Shown: positions 54,952-63,039 of the stretch, one piece after another
How positions within the stretch are numbered: the first letter of the stretch is position 1
Layout: each line of letters begins with the position of its first letter
Origin: Micromonospora pallida
GTDB taxonomy: Bacteria > Actinomycetota > Actinomycetes > Mycobacteriales > Micromonosporaceae
NCBI RefSeq assembly: GCF_900090325.1
Contig: NZ_FMHW01000002.1
Coordinates: forward strand, 5,023,001 to 5,087,000
Length of the DNA: 64,000 nt
Reading direction: 5' to 3'
Notes under the pieces: generated by a model
What the model was told of the DNA's origin: nothing
Seen by the model: the letters and a program-made list of their open reading frames with translations, nothing else
Databases searched by the model: none
Position numbers and translations under genes: made by a program

Positions 54952-55632
54952 CTAACCGCGACGTGGGCCGAGCGCCTGGTCGACGGCCTGGCCGAGGGCG
55001 GCGATGACCAGCGCCACCGAGGGGCGTACGACGGAGTCCTCCAGGCCGACGGTGCCGGAGAAACCGGCCCCGCCGGCGATCTCCTCCAGCCGGCGGTGGG
55101 CACTGGCGGCGTCCCCGGTCAGCCGGAGGGCCGGCTCCATCCGGACCGCCGAGACCAGGGTGGCCAGGGCGGCGGTCCGCTCGTCCGGCACCGGACCACC
55201 GGTGAGCGCCTCGGCAAGCCGTCGCCGGGTGTCCTGCTCCACCGACGGGTCGACCATCGGGTAGCGGTGGACGTGGATGAAACCGAGCTCGGTCTCGTCG
55301 ACGTCCCGCACCACGCCGCGCCCGCAGAGATCCCCGAGGATCCGGTCGCGCAGGCCGTGGCGGAGCCGCTGCACCCAGGAGGAGGGACTGCGAGGGGCGT
55401 CGTCGGCGACGATCCGGGCGAGCACGTCGTCGACGATCGGCTCACCGGTCGGGGAGGGATCGGCCACCACCAGGAGGCCGTCGGAGTAGGCGATCCGGCC
55501 GGCGAGGGCGAGTTCCACCAGGACCGCGGCGGCCATACCGAGATCCAGGCTGATCCGCGGCATCGTCGCCTTGCCGGTTTCGTCGTCGTAGGCGAGGAGC
55601 AGCAGCTCTTCGGCAAGCGCAACACCAGTCAT
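54952..55632 (-). CDS. GPP34 (GOLPH3)-family phosphoprotein
   Basis: 226 aa with the GOLPH3/VPS74 plan: LAEELLLLAYDDETGKATMP at the N-terminus, LGMAAAVLVELALAGRI, and helical repeats to the end. Eukaryotic relatives bind PI4P; the bacterial role is unknown. ATG 55632 has TACCGT 8 bases upstream. It stands alone between pmmB and upp. Confidence 0.88.
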   Translation of the reverse strand: MTGVALAEELLLLAYDDETGKATMPRISLDLGMAAAVLVELALAGRIAYSDGLLVVADPSPTGEPIVDDVLARIVADDAPRSPSSWVQRLRHGLRDRILGDLCGRGVVRDVDETELGFIHVHRYPMVDPSVEQDTRRRLAEALTGGPVPDERTAALATLVSAVRMEPALRLTGDAASAHRRLEEIAGGAGFSGTVGLEDSVVRPSVALVIAALGQAVDQALGPRRG

Positions 55633-55724
55633 GGCCGGAGACGGTAGCGGGTGGAAGCCGCCTCCCGCACCCGTCTCCCCCGGGCCGTCGCCCGAACCCC
55701 CGTTCCGGGCGACGAAACCCCTGT

Positions 55725-56357
55725 TCAGAAGCGCGGCATACCGCCGAACTGCCGGTCACCGGCGTCCCCGAGACCGGGCACGATGAACATCTGGTCGTTC
55801 AGCCCCTCGTCGATCGAGGCGGTCACCAGGCGCAGCGGCAGGCCGGACTGCTCCAGCCGGGCGATGCCGGCCGGCGCGGCCAGCACGCAGAGCACGGTGA
55901 TGTCGGTGCAGCCCCGGTCGGCGAGCAGCCGGCAGCAGTGCTCCAGCGAACCGCCGGTGGCGAGCATCGGGTCGAGGACCAGCACCGGCAGCCCGGCCAG
56001 GTCGCGCGGAAGCGACTCCATGTACGCGCGGGGCTCGTACGTCTCCTCGTCGCGGGCCAGTCCGACGAAGCCCATCGAGGACTCCGGCAGCAGACCGAGC
56101 GCGGCGTCGGCCATCCCGAGACCGGCCCGGAGCACCGGCACCAGCAGCGGCGGGTTGGCTAGGCGGGTGCCCTCGGTGTCGGTGACCGGCGTGCTCACCG
56201 GGTACTTCTCCACCGGGAAGAAGCGCGCGGCCTCGTACACCAGCATGGTGGTGAGTTCGTGCAGCGCCGCCCGGAACGACGAGGAGTCGGTGCGGGCGTC
56301 GCGCATCGCGGTGAGCCGCGACTGGGCGAGCGGATGGTCGATCACGTGTACGTCCAC
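55725..56357 (-). CDS. upp: uracil phosphoribosyltransferase
   Basis: 210 aa. Converts uracil and PRPP to UMP. Seen: [34 protein letters not shown], the PRPP loop [15 protein letters not shown] (about 129-143) and [12 protein letters not shown] at the end. GTG 56357 gives the canonical start; TAGGTT lies 8 bases upstream. A longer reading adds a non-conserved N-terminus. Confidence 0.95.
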   Translation of the reverse strand: MDVHVIDHPLAQSRLTAMRDARTDSSSFRAALHELTTMLVYEAARFFPVEKYPVSTPVTDTEGTRLANPPLLVPVLRAGLGMADAALGLLPESSMGFVGLARDEETYEPRAYMESLPRDLAGLPVLVLDPMLATGGSLEHCCRLLADRGCTDITVLCVLAAPAGIARLEQSGLPLRLVTASIDEGLNDQMFIVPGLGDAGDRQFGGMPRF

Positions 56358-56513
56358 GATCGTCCAACCTACCGAACGCGCCCCGCGCGGGCAGCCGGCC
56401 GGCGGGACCGCCACCAGCACTTTCGCCAGCCTGACCCGGCCCCTTGCCCACCCCGACCCTGACCGGGCACGTGATGAGGATCACCGATGTCCCGGGTGCG
56501 TAGACTTCCCGGC

Positions 56514-57503
56514 ATGACGGCGACAGCGACGTCGGCCCGGTCGGACCTCTCCGAGCTGGGACGATCCGAGACCGCTCTGCGGACCTTCCTACACGGCCTG
56601 CCGGGCGTGGACCAGGTCGGCGCGGAGCAGCGGGCGGCCCAGCTCGGCACCCGCTCCATCAAGACCACGGCCAAGGCCCAGGCGATCGACCTGGCGATCC
56701 GGATGGTCGACCTGACCACCCTCGAAGGGGCGGACACCCCCGGCAAGGTACGGGCACTGGCCGCCAAGGCACTGCGTCCCGACCCGGCCGACCCGTCCTG
56801 CCCGCACGTCGGCGCGGTCTGCGTCTACCCGGCGATGGTCCCGTACGTGGCCGAGGTGCTGCGGGGCAGCAAGGTGCACCTGGCGAGCGTGGCGACGGCG
56901 TTCCCGTCCGGGCAGGCCCCGCTGGAGATCAAGCTCGCCGACACCCGGGCCGCCGTCGCGGCCGGTGCGGACGAGATCGACATGGTGATCAGCCGGGGTG
57001 ACTTCCTCGCCGGCCGGTACCGGGCCGTCTACGACGAGATCGTCGCCATCAAGGAAGCCTGCGGCGGCGCCGATGCCGGTCGCCAGGGGCGACCGCGAGC
57101 CCACCTCAAGGTCATCCTGGAGACCGGTGAGCTGGCCACCTACGACAACGTCCGGCGGGCCTCCTGGCTGGCGATGCTGGCCGGCGCCGACTTCATCAAG
57201 ACCTCGACCGGCAAGGTGCCGTCGGCGGCCACCCTGCCGGTGACGCTGGTGATGCTGGAGGCGGTCCGCGACTTCCGGGCCGCGACCGGACGACAGGTCG
57301 GCGTGAAGCCGGCCGGCGGCATCAAGACCTCGAAGGACGCCATCAAGTACCTGGTGATGGTCAACGAGACGGTCGGCCCGGACTGGCTCGACCCGGACTG
57401 GTTCCGGTTCGGCGCGTCCAGCCTCCTCAACGACCTGCTGATGCAGCGCACCAAGCTGACGACCGGCGTCTACTCCGGTCCCGACTACTTCACCCTGGAC
57501 TAG
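56514..57503 (+). CDS. deoC: deoxyribose-phosphate aldolase
   Basis: 329 aa TIM barrel splitting 2-deoxyribose-5-phosphate into glyceraldehyde-3-phosphate and acetaldehyde. Seen: VDLTTLEGADTPGKVRALAA, VCVYPAMVPYV, ADEIDMVISRGDFLAG, HLKVILETGEL and the Schiff-base region ADFIKTSTGKVPS (Lys). KPAGGIKTSKDA follows. The N-terminus is longer than in E. coli. ATG 56514 has TAGACT 7 bases upstream. An aldehyde dehydrogenase gene starts 5 bp downstream, fitting removal of the acetaldehyde. Confidence 0.95.
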   Translation: MTATATSARSDLSELGRSETALRTFLHGLPGVDQVGAEQRAAQLGTRSIKTTAKAQAIDLAIRMVDLTTLEGADTPGKVRALAAKALRPDPADPSCPHVGAVCVYPAMVPYVAEVLRGSKVHLASVATAFPSGQAPLEIKLADTRAAVAAGADEIDMVISRGDFLAGRYRAVYDEIVAIKEACGGADAGRQGRPRAHLKVILETGELATYDNVRRASWLAMLAGADFIKTSTGKVPSAATLPVTLVMLEAVRDFRAATGRQVGVKPAGGIKTSKDAIKYLVMVNETVGPDWLDPDWFRFGASSLLNDLLMQRTKLTTGVYSGPDYFTLD

Positions 57504-57508
57504 GAGCG

Positions 57509-58939
57509 ATGTTCGAATACGCACCCGCCCCCGAGTCCCGCTCGGTGGTGGACATCAAGGCCTCGTACGGGCTCTTCGTCGACGGCGAGTTCGTCGACCC
57601 GACCGACGGCGGCAGCTTCAAGTCGATCAACCCGGCCTCCGAGGAGGTCCTGGCCGAGGTCGCCGAGGGCGGCGCGGCGGACGTGGACCGCGCGGTCCTC
57701 GCCGCGCGGAAGGCGTACGAGAAGGTCTGGGGTCCGATGCCGGGCCGGGACCGGGCCAAGTACCTGTTCCGGATCGCCCGGATCATCCAGGAACGCTCCC
57801 GTGAGCTGGCGGTGCTGGAGTCGCTGGACAACGGCAAGCCGATCAAGGAGTCGCGGGACGTCGACCTACCGCTGGTCGCCGCGCACTTCTTCTACTACGC
57901 CGGCTGGGCCGACAAGCTGCCGTACGCCGGCTTCGGATCGAACCCGCAGCCGCTCGGGGTGGCCGCCCAGGTCATCCCGTGGAACTTCCCGCTGCTCATG
58001 CTGGCCTGGAAGATCGCCCCGGCGCTGGCCGCCGGCAACACGGTGGTGCTGAAGCCGGCCGAGACCACCCCGCTGAGCGCGCTGTTCTTCGCCGAGATCT
58101 GCCAGCAGGCCGACCTGCCGCCCGGCGTGGTCAACATCGTCACCGGGGCCGGCGAGACCGGCCGCGCGCTGGTCGAGCACCCGGGCACCGACAAGGTCGC
58201 CTTCACCGGCTCGACCGATGTCGGCCGGGCCATCGCCCGCGCGGTCGCCGGCACCCGCAAGAAGCTCACCCTCGAGCTGGGCGGCAAGGCGGCGAACATC
58301 GTCTTCGACGACGCCCCGGTCGACCAGGCGGTCGAGGGGATCGTCAACGGCATCTTCTTCAACCAGGGGCACGTCTGCTGCGCCGGCTCGCGGCTGCTGC
58401 TCCAGGAGTCGGTCGCCGAGCCGGTGCTGGAGTCGCTGAAGCGGCGGATGGCCCAGCTCCGCGTCGGTGACCCGCTGGACAAGAACACCGACATCGGCGC
58501 GATCAACTCGGCCGCCCAGCTCGCCCGGATCACCGAGCTGTCCGAGGCCGGCGCCGCTGAGGGCGCCGAGCGCTGGTCGCCCGCGTGCGAGCTGCCCGAA
58601 CGGGGCTTCTGGTTCGCCCCGACGATCTTCACCGGGGTCACCCAGGCGCACCGGATCGCCCGGGAGGAGATCTTCGGCCCGGTGCTCTCCGTGCTGACCT
58701 TCCGTACCCCGGCCGAGGCCGTCGAGAAGGCCAACAACACGCCGTACGGGCTGTCGGCCGGGATCTGGACGGAGAAGGGCTCCCGCATCCTGTGGATGGC
58801 CGACCGGCTGCGCGCCGGGGTGGTCTGGGCCAACACGTTCAACAAGTTCGACCCGACCTCGCCGTTCGGCGGCTACAAGGAGTCGGGCTACGGCCGCGAG
58901 GGCGGCCGGCACGGGCTGGAGGCGTACCTCAATGTCTGA
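57509..58939 (+). CDS. aldehyde dehydrogenase (catalytic subunit)
   Basis: 476 aa NAD(P)-dependent ALDH. Seen: VIPWNFPLLMLAWKIAPALA, FTGSTDVGRAI, LELGGKAANIVFDDA (general-base Glu) and NQGHVCCAGSRLLLQE with the catalytic Cys (about 290), then EEIFGPVLSVL and NTFNKFDPTSPFGGYKESGY. Complete domain. Its stop overlaps the next ATG by 8 bp. Probable substrate: acetaldehyde from DeoC, by context. Confidence 0.92.
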   Translation: MFEYAPAPESRSVVDIKASYGLFVDGEFVDPTDGGSFKSINPASEEVLAEVAEGGAADVDRAVLAARKAYEKVWGPMPGRDRAKYLFRIARIIQERSRELAVLESLDNGKPIKESRDVDLPLVAAHFFYYAGWADKLPYAGFGSNPQPLGVAAQVIPWNFPLLMLAWKIAPALAAGNTVVLKPAETTPLSALFFAEICQQADLPPGVVNIVTGAGETGRALVEHPGTDKVAFTGSTDVGRAIARAVAGTRKKLTLELGGKAANIVFDDAPVDQAVEGIVNGIFFNQGHVCCAGSRLLLQESVAEPVLESLKRRMAQLRVGDPLDKNTDIGAINSAAQLARITELSEAGAAEGAERWSPACELPERGFWFAPTIFTGVTQAHRIAREEIFGPVLSVLTFRTPAEAVEKANNTPYGLSAGIWTEKGSRILWMADRLRAGVVWANTFNKFDPTSPFGGYKESGYGREGGRHGLEAYLNV

Positions 58940-59798
58940 CAGGTCGGGTGCGAAGGCCAAGGCGAAGCCGCCAGCGCCGCAGCGGGTCGAGGTACGCAAG
59001 ACGTACAAGCTCTTCATCGGCGGGAAGTTCCCCCGCAGCGAGTCGGGACGGTCGTATCCGGTGCAGAACGCCAATGTCGCCCTCTCCTCCCGCAAGGACG
59101 TCCGGGACGCGGTGGTCGCCGCCCGCGCCGCGGTGAAGGGCTGGTCGGGTGCGACCGCCTACAACCGGGGGCAGATCCTCTACCGGGTCGCCGAGATGCT
59201 GGAGGGGCGGCGCGAGCAGTTCGTCGCGCTCGGCGTGCCGGGCGACGAGGTGGACGCGGCCACCGACCGCTGGGTCTGGTACGCCGGCTGGTCCGACAAG
59301 CTCCCCCAGGTGTACGGCGGCGCGAACCCGGTCGCCGGGCCGTACTTCAACCTCTCCGCGCCGGAGCCGACCGGCGTGGTCGGCGTGGTGGCCCCGGAGC
59401 GGCCCGCGCTGCTCGGCCTGGTCAGCGTGATCGCCCCGGCGATCGTCACCGGCAACACGGTGGTGGTGCTCGCCTCGCCGACCGAGCCGCTGGCCGCGAT
59501 CACCCTGGCCGAGGTGCTCGCCACCTCCGACCTGCCCGGCGGCGTGGTCAACCTGCTCACCGGCCGGGTCACCGAGACCGCCCCGCCGCTCGCCGGTCAC
59601 ATGGACGTCAACGCCCTCGACCTGACCGGCGTCACCGACGCCGAACTGGCGAAGGAGCTGGAGGTCAAGGCCGCGGAGAACCTGAAGCGGGTGCTCCGGC
59701 CCGCCCCCGCCCCGCACGACTGGACGGCCGACCCGGGCCTGACCAGGATGACGTCCCTGCTGGAGACGAAGACGGTCTGGCACCCGAAGGGCGTCTGA
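58932..59798 (+). CDS. non-catalytic ALDH-like partner (N-terminal domain only)
   Basis: 288 aa resembling the NAD-binding half of an ALDH: RKTYKLFIGGKFPRSESGRS, WSGATAYNRGQILYRVAEML, VVGVVAPERPALLGLVSVIA, LPGGVVNLLTGRV. It stops before the catalytic Cys region. The last about 40 residues are unrelated. ALDH16 enzymes contain a complete ALDH domain followed by a second one without active-site Cys; this gene pair looks like a split version. Translationally coupled to the catalytic gene. Confidence 0.8.
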   Translation: MSDRSGAKAKAKPPAPQRVEVRKTYKLFIGGKFPRSESGRSYPVQNANVALSSRKDVRDAVVAARAAVKGWSGATAYNRGQILYRVAEMLEGRREQFVALGVPGDEVDAATDRWVWYAGWSDKLPQVYGGANPVAGPYFNLSAPEPTGVVGVVAPERPALLGLVSVIAPAIVTGNTVVVLASPTEPLAAITLAEVLATSDLPGGVVNLLTGRVTETAPPLAGHMDVNALDLTGVTDAELAKELEVKAAENLKRVLRPAPAPHDWTADPGLTRMTSLLETKTVWHPKGV

Positions 59799-59811
59799 CC
59801 TTCATCCCGTA

Positions 59812-59851
59812 GGGAAGAGTGGCCTCCGCACCGCGGACGGCCACTCTTCCC
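59812..59851 (+). terminator. terminator of the deoC-ALDH operon
   Basis: Perfect 13-bp stem GGGAAGAGTGGCC / GGCCACTCTTCCC with a 14-base loop, 13 bases after the stop. Confidence 0.72.
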
Positions 59852-59928
59852 GCTTCCGGCCTCCCGCAGAGCGGCAACCCCCGATTGCCCTGGCCAGTGG
59901 ACGAGTGGGGCTGCTCTACCCTCCTGGC

Positions 59929-60166
59929 GTGATCAACCCCTTCCCGACCACCGAGAGCCGTGCGGCGCGGATCGCGCTGAGCCTTGTGGCCCTCGCGCTC
60001 GCCACCGCCGGCACGGCCTTCGGCGCCCCACCCCGATCGCCCCACCGAACCGCCCCGCCGGTTCAGCGGGGCGCTCGTGGTCACGGGCGTCGTCGGCTGG
60101 GCGATCGGCACGCCGCTCCTCGCCATGCTGCTGCTCTACCGGCTGTTCGACTCGGCGATCGGGTAG
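59929..60166 (+). pseudogene. small two-helix membrane protein gene, possibly frameshifted
   Basis: From GTG 59929 the frame gives INPFPTTESRAARIALSLVA then LALATAGTAFGA, one membrane helix; the continuation as a helix (FSGALVVTGVVGWAIG, TPLLAMLLLYRLFDSAIG, then TAG) is in the +1 frame. The switch lies in C-rich sequence near 60020-60050. A joined product would be about 78 aa. No family recognised. Confidence 0.35.
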
Positions 60167-60193
60167 CTGCCCGGTGGCCTCCGCCGGCACCTA

Positions 60194-60209
60194 CTACGGA
60201 GGGTAGGAT
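60194..60209 (+). promoter_or_regulatory. blaI-like promoter with CTAC-N5-GTAG operator
   Basis: CTACGGAGGGTAG (60194-60206) overlaps TAGGAT (60204-60209), which stands 7 bases before GTG 60217. The same dyad with equal spacing occurs upstream of cydA. The overlap suits autorepression. Confidence 0.6.
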
Positions 60210-60216
60210 TGGGGGC

Positions 60217-60669
60217 GTGACTCGGCTGGGGGACCTTGAGCGTGCGGTGATGGACGTGCTGTGGGACGGCACGTCCGGCGACACCGGGAGCGGGGCGACC
60301 GTACGCGAGGTGGCCGACGCGCTGGCCGGCCGCGAGCTGGCGTACACCACGGTGATGACCGTGCTGGACCGGCTCGCCGGCAAGGGCATGGTGCAGCGCG
60401 AGCGGGAGGGTCGGGCCTGGCGGTACCGGGCCGCCGCCAGCCGCGAGGCGCACATCGCCCAGCTCATGCTCGACGCGCTCGACCTCGGCGGCAGCCGCGA
60501 CGCGGCACTGGTGCGCTTCGCCCGGTCGGTCACCGGCACGGAGGCGGACGTGCTCCGGGCCGCGCTGAACACGCAGGCGTCGCGATCGGCGGGCCCGGGT
60601 CAGGAGCCCGCCCGCCAGACCGACGCGACACGGCAGCCGGTCCCGGTCGACGAGGGTCCGGACCGGTAG
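60217..60669 (+). CDS. BlaI/MecI-family transcriptional repressor
   Basis: 150 aa. Winged helix: TRLGDLERAVMDVLWDG, VREVADALAGRELAYTTVMT and VLDRLAGKGMVQREREGRAW, then a dimerisation helix region and a Pro/Gln-rich tail. Members repress by binding TAC-type dyads and are inactivated by cleavage by a partner M56 peptidase, here encoded 10 bp downstream. GTG start supported by the -10 box 7 bases upstream. Confidence 0.92.
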   Translation: MTRLGDLERAVMDVLWDGTSGDTGSGATVREVADALAGRELAYTTVMTVLDRLAGKGMVQREREGRAWRYRAAASREAHIAQLMLDALDLGGSRDAALVRFARSVTGTEADVLRAALNTQASRSAGPGQEPARQTDATRQPVPVDEGPDR

Positions 60670-60679
60670 GGCGGCGGCC

Positions 60680-61585
60680 GTGGCGTACGCCCTGCACTTC
60701 GCCGTGACGGTGCTGACCTGTTGGCTGACCGCCCAGGTGCTCGCCGCAGCCGCCTGGCCCGGGCGCAGCCCTCGGGTGGCGATCCTCTGCTGGCAGGGGG
60801 TCGGACTGGCGCTCGGGCTCTCCGCGATGGGCGTGCCGATCGCCCTCGGGCTGGCCCCCTACGACCTGCCGACCGGCAGTGCGCTGCTCGCGCTCGCCGA
60901 CGACCTGATCCACGACCGCCTGCCGCCCGGTCTCGGGGTGCTCCACCTGGCCGGCGTCGGCATCGGGTTCGGCATCGGCACCATGCTGCTCACCACCACC
61001 GCGCGCAGCATCCTCGGCACGGTCCGCGCCCAGCGCCGGCACCGGGAACTGCTCACCCTGGTCGCCCGGGACGACCCGGCCGCCCCGGGCGCGCTGGTGC
61101 TCGACCACCCGTGCGCCGCGGCGTACTGCCTGCCCGGAATGCGCCCCCAGGTGGTGGTCAGCGCGGGCACCCTCGACCTGCTGGATCGCACTGAGCTGGC
61201 CGCCGTGCTCGCCCACGAGCAGGCGCACGCCCGGGAGCGGCACGACCTCGTGCTGCTGCCGTTCACCGCGCTGTGCCGGGCGCTGCCGTGGTTCGGCTGG
61301 GTCCGCGCCGCACACGAGCGGGTGGCGCTGCTGGTCGAGATGCGCGCCGACGACAAGGCCCGTCAGGCGCACGCCGAGGCCCCGCTGGCCGGCGCGCTCC
61401 GCCGGTTCGCCGCCGCCGGCAACCGGATCACCCCGGCCGGGGCGCTCGGCCTCGGTGACCGCGATCTCGACCTGCGGGTCCACCGGCTGATGGTGCGGGA
61501 GCGGCCGCCCCGGCTGCTCGGGGCCGGGGTGCTCGCCCTGACCACCACCCTGGCCGCGTTGCCGATCTCGCTCTTCCTGAGCTGA
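60680..61585 (+). CDS. M56-family membrane metallopeptidase (BlaR1-like, no sensor domain)
   Basis: 301 aa with about four membrane segments and the cytoplasmic zinc motif LAHEQAHARERHD (HExxH, about 178-182). The outer beta-lactam sensor of BlaR1 is absent, as in mycobacterial BlaR, so the activating signal is unknown. Probably cleaves the BlaI-like repressor. GTG 60680. Confidence 0.88.
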   Translation: MAYALHFAVTVLTCWLTAQVLAAAAWPGRSPRVAILCWQGVGLALGLSAMGVPIALGLAPYDLPTGSALLALADDLIHDRLPPGLGVLHLAGVGIGFGIGTMLLTTTARSILGTVRAQRRHRELLTLVARDDPAAPGALVLDHPCAAAYCLPGMRPQVVVSAGTLDLLDRTELAAVLAHEQAHARERHDLVLLPFTALCRALPWFGWVRAAHERVALLVEMRADDKARQAHAEAPLAGALRRFAAAGNRITPAGALGLGDRDLDLRVHRLMVRERPPRLLGAGVLALTTTLAALPISLFLS

Positions 61586-61687
61586 TTCCGCCCTGCCCCG
61601 ACCGCACCAGGTGGCCACCGCTCCGGTCGGCCTCGTTCCGGAATCGATGGACAGATGTCGACCCACCGAGCGAGACACGCTATGGTC

Positions 61688-61737
61688 CTACCCCACGTAG
61701 TGACCAGGTGGATGAGTAGGGTAACTACCTGTAGGCT
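61688..61737 (+). promoter_or_regulatory. cydA promoter with repeated CTAC/GTAG operators
   Basis: CTACCCCACGTAG (61688-61700) has the same CTAC-N5-GTAG form as the blaI site. GTAG-N5-CTAC-N2-GTAG follows (61716-61734) and lies between TGGATG (61709-61714) and TAGGCT (61732-61737), 17 bases apart. Transcription would start near 61744, with AGGAG before the ATG. Repression by the BlaI-like protein is inferred. Confidence 0.55.
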
Positions 61738-61775
61738 GCCGGCAAAAAGCTACTCCCTCAATAGGAGAGCCGGCC

Positions 61776-63029
61776 ATGGACCCATTGATGTTGGCGCGCC
61801 TGCAGTTCGCCACCACGACCTCGATCCACTTCCTCTTCGTCCTCGTGACGCTCGGCCTGATCACACTGCTCGTCTATCTCCAGACGGCCTGGGTGATCAC
61901 CAAGAAACCGATCTACGAGCGGATGACCCGCTTCTGGGGCACGCTCTACGTCATCAACTACGTCCTCGGCATCGCTGCCGGCGTGGTGCTGGAGTTCCAG
62001 TTCGGACTCAACTGGAGCGGCCTGTCGAAGTACGTCGGCAACGTCTTCGGTGCCCCCCTGGCTATCGAGACGCTGGCCGCGTTCTTCCTGGAATCCACCT
62101 TCCTCGGGATGTGGATCTTCGGCTGGCACCGGCTGCGTCGGGGCGTCCACCTGGCGCTGCTCTGGGGCGTCGCGCTGACCGCGTACGTCTCGGCTTTCTG
62201 GATCATGGCGGGCAACGCCTGGATGCAGAACCCGGTTGGGTACGAGATGCGCGACGGCATCGCCCACCTCACCGACTTCTCCGCCCTGGTGACCAACCCC
62301 GCCTTCACCATGGCCTTCGTGCACGCCACGCTCGCCGCCCTGGTCACCGGGGGCATCCTGATGGCCTCGATCAGCTCCTGGCACCTGATCCGGCGCACTG
62401 CGGACTACGAACTCTTCCGCAAGTCGCTGCGGACCGGCCTGGTCACCGCTGCGGTCGCCGTCGGCCCGCTGCTGCACTTCGGCTTCATCCAGGCCGCCGA
62501 CATGGCCCCGCTCCAGCCGAGCAAGTACGGCACCCCGGAGCAGAAGGAGGCCAAGATCGCCGAATGGACCGCGGCGTTCGGCCCGGGCGACTACGAGCCT
62601 CCACTGGCCGCCCTGCACAGCCTCAGCTTCATGTTCATCATCGGCTTCATCCTGGTGCTGATCTGCCTGCAGTTCCTGCTGCTCCCCAAGGACCTGCTGA
62701 TCCGGCTCCGCTTCCCGCTCTGGATCCTGCTGTTCGCCCTGCCGCTGCCCTTCATCGCGGCGATCCTCGGCTGGCTCGCCCGGGAGATCGGTCGCCAGCC
62801 CTGGGCGGTGTACGGACTGCTCCGGGTGGAGGACGCGGTCTCGCCGGTCAGCGGCGGGGTGATGTTCGCCTCGTTCCTCGGCTTCACCCTGGTGCTCGCC
62901 GCCCTCGCCATCACGAACTGGGTGCTGATCGCCAAGCACGCCGCCCGGGGCGCACACGACGACCTCGCGCTCGGCCGACCGCCCGAGCAGCAGTCCGCCG
63001 ACGACCGTCCCGACCCCGCCTTCGTCTGA
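61776..63029 (+). CDS. cydA: cytochrome bd oxidase subunit I
   Basis: 417 aa, short Q-loop type. Quinol oxidase subunit carrying haems b558, b595 and d. Seen: RLQFATTTSIHFLFVLVTLG with the first haem His, ETLAAFFLESTFLGMWIFGW with conserved Glu residues, AFTMAFVHATLAAL with the second haem His. Nine membrane segments. ATG 61776 follows TAGGAGAG. Operon with cydB. Confidence 0.95.
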   Translation: MDPLMLARLQFATTTSIHFLFVLVTLGLITLLVYLQTAWVITKKPIYERMTRFWGTLYVINYVLGIAAGVVLEFQFGLNWSGLSKYVGNVFGAPLAIETLAAFFLESTFLGMWIFGWHRLRRGVHLALLWGVALTAYVSAFWIMAGNAWMQNPVGYEMRDGIAHLTDFSALVTNPAFTMAFVHATLAALVTGGILMASISSWHLIRRTADYELFRKSLRTGLVTAAVAVGPLLHFGFIQAADMAPLQPSKYGTPEQKEAKIAEWTAAFGPGDYEPPLAALHSLSFMFIIGFILVLICLQFLLLPKDLLIRLRFPLWILLFALPLPFIAAILGWLAREIGRQPWAVYGLLRVEDAVSPVSGGVMFASFLGFTLVLAALAITNWVLIAKHAARGAHDDLALGRPPEQQSADDRPDPAFV

Positions 63030-63039
63030 GGAGCTGACC

